This document shows positions 1-11,848 of a stretch of 64,000 nt of DNA, piece after piece. Under the pieces are notes generated by a model. The model did not search any database. It saw only the letters and a program-made list of their open reading frames with translations, and was not told the DNA's origin. Where the stretch lies: positions 35,020,409 through 35,084,408 of the forward strand of contig JALGQZ010000009.1 of assembly GCA_023105745.1 (NCBI GenBank). Reading direction: 5' to 3'. Numbering within the stretch: the first letter of the stretch is position 1; the number at the start of each line of letters is the position of its first letter. Both the position numbers and the translations under genes were made by a program. The DNA comes from Austropuccinia psidii. Lineage: Eukaryota > Basidiomycota > Pucciniomycetes > Pucciniales > Sphaerophragmiaceae.

Positions 1-96
1 ATAAATTGTGCTCTTAAACAATAGATATTAATTTTGAATTGATCAAATTCCCATTTTGTTCATCCCTTAATTGAAAGATATTCTTCCCATATCACA
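1..96. other. Pre-insertion flanking sequence, left edge
   Basis: AT-rich sequence with no gene. Its last five bases (tcaca, 92-96) are the left copy of the TSD of the B-type LTR that follows. The same five bases recur after each of the two B-type LTRs (1538-1542 and 7107-7111). The site before insertion therefore ran from here directly into the block seen at 1538 and 7107. Confidence 0.6.
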
Positions 97-1537
97 TTTC
101 AGCCTGTGACACAAAACCAGAGCACAAGCATGACAGCCAAAATACCATAAACCAATGGTACAGCCAAAATACCACCAAAACATGGAGCTGAGCCAAATCA
201 GCTCAAAAAGTATCAAACGAAAGAGGAAACTCACCTCTTTCTGAAAATATAAGTCCCATCACCATAGGACAAGAAATAACAAAGTTATTCCTGCTCAAAG
301 TTATTGCTGAGCATAAACCTTAATTTTCACCTCTCATCTAAAATCTAGAAGGAGAGGCTTAACCCCATCAAATGGGTATTCAAAATGAAGCTCTAAGCCA
401 GGGCTATCTAATGGTGCTAGCCAAACTGAGCTAGAACCAGTATTACTTGAGTTATGGTTAAATTCAGACCAAATAAGGGTGAACAAAACATTCACCTCTC
501 ATCTAACTTTTACAGTTTTAGTGTGAGATACTTAAAGTGGGGTCTTTTTGGAAAGAGCACAATCAGGGCTATCTGATGGTGCCATCCATTTCCTCATAGT
601 GCAACTACAACAGAATTTATTGGCCAAACAAGCTTAATACAGCTTTTGCCCAAACCACGCCAATGTACAAAAATACTTGTACATGGGATAACTTTGTCAT
701 ATTTAATGATAACCATGTCAAGTTGGGTACCATTGTGTAGCGCTCATACAGAGCTATTCAATGAACCAATTTTGAGCTTGATATCTCAAAAACTGACAGA
801 GTTATGACCAGTTTAAGGTCAAAATCCCACCTGCTGTCATATACAGCCTTACCATGGGATAATATCCCATAACCATGAATATGAGGTGTAAAATAGACAA
901 AGAAGCATGTTTTTACTTCAATACCTCATATGTCAGTCAATACTGGGGTCCCATACAGTTTCTGTACAGCATTCTACGCGTCATACATGTCAGAATCAGG
1001 CTGTGAGGTCCCCAGATGAAAATTTTCACCCTTTATTGGTGAAAACCGCCCAGATGTGGTTTCAAAACCACATCTGAGCCCAATACAGGGCATACAGGTT
1101 GTTTGCAAGCCACAAGCCTTTCATAGAGAGTGAAAAATCTTCACTTCCTCTACGTGGAAAGGTCTAGCAGCCTTTCCACCTCAATTTCAGGATAAAAGGA
1201 GGGCTTTTCACAGCCAAAAGCCTTTCCTCATCCTGCTCTTGAATAACCTACGTAGTAAACTGTCAAAAACAGTTTTACTCTTGGTTAATAATCAGGTATA
1301 ATTATATTTTTAATTATTGTAGTCTTTTATTATTGTAACCCAACAGATAAAGCTGCACCCAGGGCTTTCAACAGCGCTCACCACCACTATATCCACTATA
1401 GTAAAGCCCGTTTTTTATCTTAAATTAAATATCTTTTAAGCTTTATAAATCTTTTTTTAAACTATTTTACCATGTCACAAACATAGAAAAAGTTTTATTT
1501 AGCCTATATAAACCTTCTCCATAGTTTCATCCTGACA
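97..1537 (+). repeat. B-family LTR, copy B1 (solo-like arrangement)
   Basis: This is a 1441-bp LTR of the family whose intact termini read TGTCAGCC...CTGACA. The first bases are tttcag here, so the terminal TG has decayed. It is flanked by a perfect 5-bp duplication, tcaca (92-96 and 1538-1542). It aligns end to end with 5667-7106, with about 40 substitutions counted by eye (near 2.8 percent), and with the LTRs of B-main at 15666 and 37927. Unlike a normal 5' LTR it is not followed by the B primer-binding region. Confidence 0.85.
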
Positions 1538-2034
1538 TCACATAACTCACAGAGAATTAGTGAGTAATTCATAGCATAATTTGGAATACCATTAAGTGAT
1601 AAAATAGCCCATTAAAATGAATATGAATATTCAAAGGGAAAGTGAAAATTTCCTTCTTTTTGACTCTATAAACACAAATTATAAAATATTTCTTGATATC
1701 TCAAACATTTTGAAGGGGGGTAAATTCTGAATAATAGGTGCTTGAGGAGAAAAGGATGCTGCTCAAAATACTGAAATAACCCACTTCTTCTCCCAGTGAT
1801 ATTCTTTTCAAATATTATTGTTAAATTATGAAAGGTTCTTTTAGTCATATAGTGAGTTAATCCAGCTGTGAATGAAAAATCTAATACTGAAGTTTATGCA
1901 GGTAATATTTGGGCTTTTCTTAGGTCATTGTATAATTATAAATTTGTTATATGAATTTCACATTAATAGTTATTTTCAAGTCACAGACAGGACACATTAA
2001 ATTAGTGGCTAACCAGTCACATGAAAATTGCCCT
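1538..2034. other. Unclassified AT-rich block, first copy
   Basis: About 500 bp of AT-rich sequence without a convincing ORF. It is duplicated with no difference that I can see at 7107-7603. It separates the B LTR from a remnant of an A-family LTR end. It could be genomic DNA next to the truncated 5' end of element A3, or a diverged part of A3's own LTR. I cannot tell which. Confidence 0.5.
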
Positions 2035-2110
2035 GGTGACAGGAAAACTACTTGGTTTTAATCAAAGTTTCATATCCACAACTTACATTTGGGGGCCCAG
2101 CAGTGTTATC
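2035..2110 (+). repeat. A-family LTR tail and primer-binding region, first copy
   Basis: The last about 53 bp of an A-family LTR (ending atatccacaacttaca at 2087) are followed two bases later by tgggggcccagc, the same junction seen after the 5' LTRs of A1 and A2. The rest of the LTR is missing upstream. It is an exact duplicate of 7604-7679. Confidence 0.75.
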
Positions 2111-2289
2111 TTACCTGTGACAAAAGATTTTTACTCTTTTCAAATCTCTTTTTCTTATATTGAAAAAGTTAAACATATAAAAAATACTTATAATTCAAAA
2201 AATCCATAAAAAATATCTTATTTTTCATACTATAAGTGGGAATTATTTTTCATTCCTCTTTTGAAAAATTCTTTTTTTTACTTAATTAA

Positions 2290-3615
2290 TTGGCTTTTTC
2301 ATTAATATTATTGTCTGATGATGTGGTAAGACAAGAAAATATTGAGACAGCCTCAACAGTAAGCAAAATTGTTCCTGCACATACTGTGACTTATGACCAT
2401 AATAGTACAAACATTATAACTCAGAATAATCATCCTGAACCAATTTGTTCTGAGTTAATTAGCTTGGATATAGGTAATTCCCTTCAGAAGGCAAAGAATT
2501 TGGCCATTAGTAAGTTTTTTGACGTAAAAATACTATTTTGAAACTTTTTAATCATAAACTATGCCTTCAATCAGATAAGGAGCCAGCGATAACCCTCAAG
2601 AAGCTCCCAAAAAGGTCATAGACATGATTATGGCAGAAGCCAATCAGTCACAGAAGGGCAACGGTCAGTTGATGATTTCCAAATTAATAAATTATGTCTT
2701 TCTGAAGCTGATTTTACTATTTTACCTTCAAAAAGAGCTGACACAGCCGCAAGCAGCCTCAGTGGACATATGAAAAGCCCGCCAGAAGGCTTACAACATT
2801 GTATTGCAGCAAAAAGAGTACCAGATCCCTGCAGATCTGTGGAAAGACTGCAAGAATTCTTACCTGAATGTGAGAAAATTCCTGGTCCATCCCAACACTT
2901 GCAAGTTGCTCAATGGATGGAATCCATTGATGGAAAAGAAGAACATGATGCTTATAACAGCAGAATGAAGGAAAAACAACACTCCACCACCCAATCAAGT
3001 GCCAAAAACAGCCCCAATAGCCAGCAGAAGCAATTCCAATGTGAAAAAGCAGCCACAAGCTCAAAACAAGGGCAAAGGCAAGGCACCAGCCACAAAAATG
3101 TACAGCCAGGGCTACAGAATCCCATAGCTTCAGCAGGATGCCATGGAGAATGAATTTCCAATGGCCAGAACAATGATTGAATTACAGAAAAAGGAGGAAG
3201 CCAGGTTAAAATATCAGAAATAATTTCTGACATTTTTGATTCTATCTTAGAGCTGTATGAAGCTATAAATGACATAAAAGCTCATGTTTCTGATAAAAAT
3301 TCATTCATTTGTAACAGTCTCAAAACAAACAGCTTAAGTCTGAGCCAAATAAATGAGACATTTATGTTTTTTGAAAGAGATTCGAGAGCAATTAAAACGT
3401 CCAATAATGACAATTCAATTCAAAATAAATTAAATGAAAAATCTACCATTATTATAGAATTGAAAGACAAATATTCTAAATTCATTATTGATGACATAAT
3501 TGAAACAAGAATAAAGCAAGCCATAAGTACTATTGAAGAGGAGAATAAACTTTTTCTCAATAATATTTCAAAATCATTTACTGAAGTAAAGACAAATACA
3601 ATTGCCTTGAAAAAG
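2290..3615 (+). pseudogene. A-family leader exon and gag 5' part, first copy (decayed)
   Basis: This is the decayed equivalent of the leader ORF, intron and overlapping gag frames of A1 (19771-21090). The leader exon ends at a conserved GTAAGT donor near 2511, and the acceptor cag lies before 2575. The frame corresponding to A1 gag-pol reads ESIDGKEEHDAYN-type sequence to a stop at 3151-3153. It then resumes with the coiled-coil segment, open from 3364. The overlapping second frame has a stop just after the VDI residues. At 3615 the A-type sequence ends abruptly and family-B pol follows in the same frame. The block is nearly identical to 7859-9184: no difference seen up to about 3385, then four substitutions in the last 230 bp. 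Confidence 0.8.
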
Positions 3616-5666
3616 CACATCAATGAACTCCTGGACATGGATGTCATCAGGAAAATTGGACATAATGAAATAGTGGAAATCACCACTCCTGTTGTGATCA
3701 CCTGGCATGATGGAAAGTCTAGATTGTGTGGAGACTTCAGAGCCCTGAATAACTACACAAAAGCAGACAGGTACCCTATACCAAGGATACCTCATGCCTT
3801 GGATAAGCTGGCCAAAGCCAAATACATAACCAAGATGGATTGTATGAAAGGCTTCCACCAAAATGGAGTTAAACAAAACTCCATGAAGTTGCTCAGAATA
3901 ATATGCCATATGGGCATATATGAGTACACTAGGATTCCATTTGGCATCAAGAATGCACCAGCCCACTTCCAAAGGATGATGGACACCATATTTCAAGAAG
4001 AAATAATGGAAGGCTGGATGGTAGTATATATTGATGATATCATTATATACTCAGAGACATGGGAAGACCATGTACAATAAATAGACAGAGTGCTAAGTAA
4101 ATGTACACCCATCAATCTGAAGATTTCACTTAAGAAGTGTAATTTTGGCCAACAAGAGCTACTAGCTCTAGGACACAAAGTCTCAGGCCTTAGGCTGGCA
4201 ATTGACCAGAACAAAGTAGCAGCAGTACTCCAAAAGCCAGTACCAAAGAACATCAAAGAGATGCAATTTTTCCTTGGATTTGCTAGCTACTATAGAAACC
4301 ACATCAAAAACTTTGCCCAAATAACTAGTAGTTTATACAAGTTATGCTCAAAGGATGTAGTTTTTGAAATTACCAAGGAAAGAAGGGATGCATATGAGCG
4401 GATCAAATATGAACTCACTAATGCACCTGTGCTCATCTTACCTGACTTTGAACTACCATTCAAATTATATATAGATGCAGCATGCAGTCAAGGCCTAGGA
4501 GCAGCCCTTCACCAAAGACAAATTGTGGATGGTGAACCAAGAGAAGGTGTAATATGTTACATCTCCAGGCAGCTGAAAGATTCAGAAGCCAGGTTTGGGG
4601 CCACCCAGACAGAATGTCTATGTCTAGTCTGGGCTCTAGAAAAACTCCATTATTATTTGGAGGGTGCAGTCTTTGAAGTCTATACAGACTGCACAGCCTT
4701 GAAGTCTTTACTAAACATGAAGACTACTAATAGACACATGCTGAGATGGCAAATAGCTATCCAGGAGTATAGAGGGAACATGACCATTATATACAAGGAA
4801 GGTAAAAGCCATACCAATGCAGATGGCCTTAGCAGATGGCCACTGGACAATGTCAAAAGGAATCCAGCTTATGACCCTGAAGTTGCTGCAAAAATTCCTA
4901 TCCATTTTATGGAAATAAATAGGAAGAAGAACTTCAGATTCTCTGAATGGGCACCAGGGAGTGGTACCCTTGACAGTGGTAACACTGATTCAGAAGGAAC
5001 AGAAACCCCCATACTGGGAATAAGTTCCTCAGAACTGCACAATGAATTTTTCAATGCAGTACTGAAATCTTATGCTAAACACAAACAGTGTAGCATAATA
5101 CCCCAACTCCTTCAACAAAAATACAGGAGCCCAGAACTGGAAACCCAGCTGGAAGAACCCTGGTTGAGGGCCTATAAGGACAATAAATTCTTCCTTATAG
5201 ATGGCCTGATTTATCACAGAGAAAAGCACACCAGTGCACTCACAGTGATAGACAGAGACCACATCGCTTTAATCCTGCAGGAATGCCATGACTGCCCCTA
5301 TATGGGACACATGAGTGAGGACAGGACTAAAGAGAGGGTAGCAAGCACAGCTTGGTGGCCCAAGTGGGAGCAAGAGTTGAGTGAATACATCAACACTTGT
5401 GAAAGATGCCAGAAGGCAAATAGAAAACATGGGAAGAAATATGGGTTGCTTCAACACATAGAAGAACACAAACACCCATGGGAAACCATCAACATGGACT
5501 GGGTCACAGGACTTGTCCCAGGAGGCAAAGAAAACTACAATGCCTGCTTAATCATAGTTGATAGGTTCAGCAAGAGCATGAGATGTCTACCATGCCATAA
5601 AGAGGACACAGCCATGGACACTGCTCTGTTATTTTGAAATAACATCATATCCACCTGTGGAGTCCC
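3616..5666 (+). pseudogene. B-family pol fragment (RT, RNase H, partial integrase) fused to A gag
   Basis: This is Ty3/Gypsy pol starting inside the pre-RT linker (HINELLDMDVIRKIGHNE). RT motifs are present: CGDFRALNNY, the FGIKNAPAHFQRMM segment and the catalytic YIDD near 4030. RNase H follows ([15 protein letters not shown] near 4470, TDC near 4688, NADGLSRW near 4820). The integrase HHCC finger (CHDCPYMGH...CERCQK) and the first catalytic Asp (MDWVTGL) are visible. Translation is open except for one nonsense codon, TAA at 4078-4080, where B-main has a Tyr codon. The integrase is cut before its second catalytic Asp, where the LTR at 5667 begins. This is an incomplete family-B element and it is not functional as it stands. 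Confidence 0.85.
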
Positions 5667-7106
5667 TGTCAACCTGTGACTCAAAACCAGAGCACAAGCA
5701 TGACAGCCAAAATACCATAAACCAATGGTATAGCCAAAATACCACCAAAACATGGAGCTGAGCCAAATTAGCTCAAAAGGTATCAAAAGAAAGAGGAAAC
5801 TCACCTCTTTCTGAAAATACAAGTCCCATCACCATAGGACAAGAAATAACAAAGTTATTCCTTCTCAAAGTCATTGCTGAGCATAAACCTTAATTTTCAC
5901 CTCTCATCTAAAATCTAGAAGGAGAGGCTTAACCCCATCAAATGGGTATTCAAAATGAAGCTCTAAGCCAGGGCTATCTAATGGTACCAGCCAAACTTAC
6001 CTAGCACCAGTATTACGTGAGTTATGGTCAAATTCAGGCCAAATAAAGGTGAACAAAACATTCACCTCTCATCTAACTTTTACAGTTTTAGTGTGAGATA
6101 CTTAAAGTGGGGTCTTTTTGGAAAGAGAACAATCAGGGCTATCTGATGGTGCCATCCATTTCCTCATAGCGCAACTACAACAGAAGGTATTGGCCAAACA
6201 AGCTTAATACAGCTTTTGCCCAAACCACGCCAATGTACAAAAATACTTGTACATGGGATAACTTTGTCATATTTAATGATAACCATGTCAAGTTGGGTAC
6301 CATTGTGTAGCGCTCATACAGAGCTATTCAATGAACCAATTTTGAGCTTGATATCTCAAAAACCGACAGAGTTATGACCATTTTAAGGTCAAAATCCCAC
6401 CTGCTGTCATATACAGCCTTACCATGGGATAATATCCCATAACCATGAATATGAGGTGTAAAATAGACAAAGAAGCATGTTTTTACTTCAATACCTCATA
6501 TGTCAGTCAATACTGGGGTCCCATACAGTTTCTGTACAGCATTCTACGCGTCATACACGTCAGAATCAGGCTGTGAGGTCCCCAGATGAAAATTTTCACC
6601 CTGTATTGGTGAAAACCGCCCAGATGTGGTTTCAAAACCACATCTGAGCCCAATACAGGGCATACAGGTTGTTTGAAAACCACAAGCCTGTCATAGAGAG
6701 TGAAAAATCTTCACTTCCTCTACGTGGAAAGGTCTAGCAGCCTTTCCACCTCAATTTCAGGATAAAAGGAGGGCTTTTCACAGCCAAAAGCCTTTCCTCA
6801 TCCTGCTCTTGAATAACCTACGTAGTAAACTGTCAAAAACAGTTTTACTCTTGGTTAATAATCAGGTATCATTATATTTTTAATTATTGTAGTCTTTTAT
6901 TATTGTAACCCAACAGATAAAGCTGCACCCAGGGCTTTCAACAGCACTCACCACCACTATATCCACTATAGTAAAGCCCTTTTTTCTCTTAAATCAAATA
7001 TCTTTTAAGCTTTTTAAATCTTTTTTTAAACTATTTTACCGTGTCACAAACATAGAAAAAGTTGTATTTAGCCTATATACACCTTCTTCATAGTTTCATC
7101 CTGACA
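5667..7106 (+). repeat. B-family LTR, copy B2
   Basis: A 1440-bp LTR with intact termini TGTCAACC...CTGACA. On its left it abuts integrase coding sequence with no polypurine tract (left flank gtccc). On its right comes tcaca (7107-7111), the same 5-mer that lies left of copy B1 at 92-96. B1 and B2 thus look like the outer LTRs of one ancient B insertion, although the DNA between them has been rearranged. Confidence 0.85.
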
Positions 7107-7603
7107 TCACATAACTCACAGAGAATTAGTGAGTAATTCATAGCATAATTTGGAATACCATTAAGTGATAAAATAGCCCATTAAAATGAATATGAATATT
7201 CAAAGGGAAAGTGAAAATTTCCTTCTTTTTGACTCTATAAACACAAATTATAAAATATTTCTTGATATCTCAAACATTTTGAAGGGGGGTAAATTCTGAA
7301 TAATAGGTGCTTGAGGAGAAAAGGATGCTGCTCAAAATACTGAAATAACCCACTTCTTCTCCCAGTGATATTCTTTTCAAATATTATTGTTAAATTATGA
7401 AAGGTTCTTTTAGTCATATAGTGAGTTAATCCAGCTGTGAATGAAAAATCTAATACTGAAGTTTATGCAGGTAATATTTGGGCTTTTCTTAGGTCATTGT
7501 ATAATTATAAATTTGTTATATGAATTTCACATTAATAGTTATTTTCAAGTCACAGACAGGACACATTAAATTAGTGGCTAACCAGTCACATGAAAATTGC
7601 CCT
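7107..7603. other. Unclassified AT-rich block, second copy
   Basis: This is the same sequence as 1538-2034. No gene was recognised. A 60-codon minus-strand frame is present in both copies, but it has no recognisable domain and I do not call it. Confidence 0.5.
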
Positions 7604-7679
7604 GGTGACAGGAAAACTACTTGGTTTTAATCAAAGTTTCATATCCACAACTTACATTTGGGGGCCCAGCAGTGTTATC
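7604..7679 (+). repeat. A3 element: 5' LTR remnant and primer-binding region
   Basis: Only the last about 53 bp of the 5' LTR remain (7604-7656), ending atatccacaacttaca. The primer-binding region tgggggcccagc starts two bases later. The remaining about 1.8 kb expected for this LTR family is absent, so A3 is 5'-truncated. Confidence 0.75.
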
Positions 7680-7858
7680 TTACCTGTGACAAAAGATTTT
7701 TACTCTTTTCAAATCTCTTTTTCTTATATTGAAAAAGTTAAACATATAAAAAATACTTATAATTCAAAAAATCCATAAAAAATATCTTATTTTTCATACT
7801 ATAAGTGGGAATTATTTTTCATTCCTCTTTTGAAAAATTCTTTTTTTTACTTAATTAA

Positions 7859-10800
7859 TTGGCTTTTTCATTAATATTATTGTCTGATGATGTGGTAAGA
7901 CAAGAAAATATTGAGACAGCCTCAACAGTAAGCAAAATTGTTCCTGCACATACTGTGACTTATGACCATAATAGTACAAACATTATAACTCAGAATAATC
8001 ATCCTGAACCAATTTGTTCTGAGTTAATTAGCTTGGATATAGGTAATTCCCTTCAGAAGGCAAAGAATTTGGCCATTAGTAAGTTTTTTGACGTAAAAAT
8101 ACTATTTTGAAACTTTTTAATCATAAACTATGCCTTCAATCAGATAAGGAGCCAGCGATAACCCTCAAGAAGCTCCCAAAAAGGTCATAGACATGATTAT
8201 GGCAGAAGCCAATCAGTCACAGAAGGGCAACGGTCAGTTGATGATTTCCAAATTAATAAATTATGTCTTTCTGAAGCTGATTTTACTATTTTACCTTCAA
8301 AAAGAGCTGACACAGCCGCAAGCAGCCTCAGTGGACATATGAAAAGCCCGCCAGAAGGCTTACAACATTGTATTGCAGCAAAAAGAGTACCAGATCCCTG
8401 CAGATCTGTGGAAAGACTGCAAGAATTCTTACCTGAATGTGAGAAAATTCCTGGTCCATCCCAACACTTGCAAGTTGCTCAATGGATGGAATCCATTGAT
8501 GGAAAAGAAGAACATGATGCTTATAACAGCAGAATGAAGGAAAAACAACACTCCACCACCCAATCAAGTGCCAAAAACAGCCCCAATAGCCAGCAGAAGC
8601 AATTCCAATGTGAAAAAGCAGCCACAAGCTCAAAACAAGGGCAAAGGCAAGGCACCAGCCACAAAAATGTACAGCCAGGGCTACAGAATCCCATAGCTTC
8701 AGCAGGATGCCATGGAGAATGAATTTCCAATGGCCAGAACAATGATTGAATTACAGAAAAAGGAGGAAGCCAGGTTAAAATATCAGAAATAATTTCTGAC
8801 ATTTTTGATTCTATCTTAGAGCTGTATGAAGCTATAAATGACATAAAAGCTCATGTTTCTGATAAAAATTCATTCATTTGTAACAGTCTCAAAACAAACA
8901 GCTTAAGTCTGAGCCAAATAAATGAGACATTTATGTTTTTTGAAAGAGATTCGAGAGCAATTAAAACTTCCAATAATTACAATTCAATTCAAAATAAATT
9001 AAATGAAAAATCTACCATTATTATAGAATTGAAAGACAAATATTCTAAATTCATTATTGATGACATAATTGAAACAAGAATAAAGCAAGCCATAAGTACT
9101 ATTGAAGAGGAGAAGAAACTTTTTCTCAATAATATTTCAAAATAATTTACTGAAGTAAAGACAAATACAATTGCCTTGAAAAAGTGTTTTGCTACCTCAC
9201 AAGAGTAAATATCAAAATTAACAAGGAAGTTGGATCAGATCACTTGTGATAATACTAGACAAACAAAACTATGGAAAGAACTAAAAAAACAGAGGATAAT
9301 CATAAAACTGATGTAATAAATTCAATAAAAATTTTACAACATGAAGTCAGCAATTTGAAAAGGTGTAACAATAGTAAAATGAAAGATATTGAAGAATTAC
9401 TTCACACCTTACCAAAAATTTCTACACCTTTCAAGCAGAATGAGGGCACAAGACTCCCAAATACACAAGTATTTGGAGTTGAAAACACACAGTTGAAAAA
9501 TGAAGTTTCCACTCCTTTTCATACCTTGGAACTATCAATGGGCCAAGCACTCCTGAAAGAAGTACCAAAACTTAAAGAATGGCCTCACTTCAGTGGTGAA
9601 GAAGAATATGACCGGATGGAATTCATCAGAGGTATTGACATGATTAAATAAGATTTTGAATTACCAGAGAGCTTGGTAAAAGAAAGATTTAACACCTTGT
9701 TTCCCAGATAAGCACACAGATCGTATATCAAATTAAGACAAGAACAAGGACACCAAAGCTGGACTTGGTGGAAAACCCAAATTAACAACAAATGGGCCAA
9801 TGCTGCTTGAATGTTTAAATTGCAAACTGCCTTTGAATCTGCCAAATTCATTGCTTAGAAAGACAAAGTGTTTCAATGGTTTTGCCAACAGAAAGACCGA
9901 TTAACAGCATTGTATCCTGACATGTCAGAATTTATGATTCACAGAAAGATTCTGATACAATGTGGAGGTGACTTAGAGCATTCTATCAAAAGCAGGACTA
10001 CTGAATAATCTTCAGCAGAATATATTATTAATATATTAGAAGAAGTAACCACAGAACCAGGATTGGTTCTATTAGGGTGAATCTCAAAACAAGGTTTAAT
10101 ACACCTTGGAAAGATTCTGTGGACAAAAATCCCAAAGGAAATTCTAATGAAGCTAAGTATAAATCTGAAGATATAATCAGAAAGTGCCATACGTTCCATA
10201 GCACCATCCACTTAGGCAATACATGTCCAAAAAGGGAGAAAATCATTGAAATTGACATTGAGAAAGAACCTGATTTTGAAAAAGATAATAATATAATTGA
10301 AGAAAATTCAGATGATAAGTCATCAATATTTTCTGAATCTTCAAAAGATATAGAAAATATCAATGCCACTTTTGACATCATGGAATCGTATTCCCACTTT
10401 CCACAATTAAGAAATGGTCAACTTGATTTGTCAAAATTTCAAGATGCACAACTAATGAAAACCAAACCAAACAGGGGAAAAGGTTATACAGCTGTTAACT
10501 CCTGTATAACAGAAGTAGCAATTGACCAAAAACCCACTTAACGTTTACTTGACCCAGGAGCCTTCTGCTCCTGCATTGAGAAATATTTTCTTAAGACTTG
10601 TGTACCAAATTTTGAAGACCAATTGTTACCAATTGATGGAATAAAATTCCATAGTGCAATTAATCCAATGAAAGCATTGGGAAGCTTTGAGACAAATGTA
10701 ATATTTCCAAATATTAATGGAAATTAAAGAATCACTTCTGAATTTGTTATTATGGAAAATTGCTCTAGTACCCATTTTATATTGGAAAATGACTATTTGT

Positions 10801-11083
10801 TAATGTATGGAATAGACTTACATAACAACAAGGACAGATACTTCACTATTGGAGACAACAAGCCTCAAAAATTTTCCTTTTTGAAATTTGAAAGACAAAT
10901 TAAAGTAAGTAAAGTAGCATGAGTTAACTTAGAGCTGACAAGATTTAAATCAGAACAGTTAAATGAAACTGAAATAATCCTCCATCTGACTGATAGTCAG
11001 GAAAATGAACTTTCTTCCCTTTTATATGGCCACAGAGAAGCATTTGAATCACACAAAGAAACTTTGGGGGAAAGTATTGGTCA
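7859..11083 (+). pseudogene. A3 element: decayed leader, gag, protease and pre-RT region
   Basis: This follows the A1 gag-pol frame from its leader exon to just before the RT domain, with many stops and small indels. Recognisable landmarks are the coiled-coil segment (8933-9145), the capsid-like region with [19 protein letters not shown] near 9570, a decayed zinc knuckle (KCHTFHSTIHLGNTCPK near 10180, second Cys lost) and the protease motif DPGAFCSC near 10550. The sequence then runs to the YGHREAFE region. It is interrupted at 11083 by solo LTR F. No open frame covers more than a fraction of it, so it cannot encode a working polyprotein. Confidence 0.85.
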
Positions 11084-11848
11084 TGTCACAGGGGCTATTA
11101 TAAATGAAAAGGGCCTGGCACTCAGTAGACTGGGACTCACTTATGGAGGGCTCAAATGTATTGGTAAGAAGGAATACACTTAAGAGTGTTAAGAGATTAA
11201 TTACTAATAAAATGAATATAAGAAAGCAGAAAAAAAAGAATAAGAGTAAGAAAATGGAAGAGCCAACCACAAACAAGCCCAAGTCCACTGTTTCAACATG
11301 TCAGAAGAAAAAGAGAAGGGTTAATAAGGATATGGCCACCCAACTCATACTTTACAGGCAAAGAAGGAAATGCAAAGACTAACTTAATATCAAATAAATA
11401 TAATAGCCAAAAATAAGGATAAGAGTATTCATATAATAATAAATAAACTAAATTAATTGTCTGAGGAAAAGTCCCCAGGGAGAAGGAAGAGCGGCTGGTG
11501 TATGTAAGAATCACCAGCCCTGATCCAGAGAGAGAATTTTCATGAGAAGATTAAATGATTGAATTAAGTCTGGCCAAGACAGGTCCTGTACAGCTGTACA
11601 GAACCTGTACAAGAGGTGTGGTGGAGTTGAATGATCATACAGTTTCATAATGGTGTATCCAAACTGTATTGGGTGAATCCAACCTGTACAGAGGTTGACA
11701 GGCTGTATTGAAGTACCAAGCTGTATCCAGGTGTCAGCAAGGAATATTGTTGAAACTGAATGCTGATGCAAATAGTGGATCTGCTGATTCGAGGTGTTTG
11801 AGTGGGTGTATTAATGAATACACTTACCCCTGGTGAGTGGTTGTTACA
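11084..11848. mobile_element. Solo LTR, family F, inside A3 gag-pol
   Basis: A 765-bp insertion with ends TGTCACAGG...TTGTTACA that interrupts the A3 reading frame. It is flanked by ggtca (11079-11083) and agtca (11849-11853), a 5-bp TSD with one mismatch. Family-A sequence resumes immediately (tgaagttg). It holds no RT or gag sequence. The part at 11570-11770 is rich in short variants of ctgtac and ctgtat. No second copy occurs in the window, so calling it a solo LTR rests on the TG...CA ends and the TSD. Confidence 0.65.
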
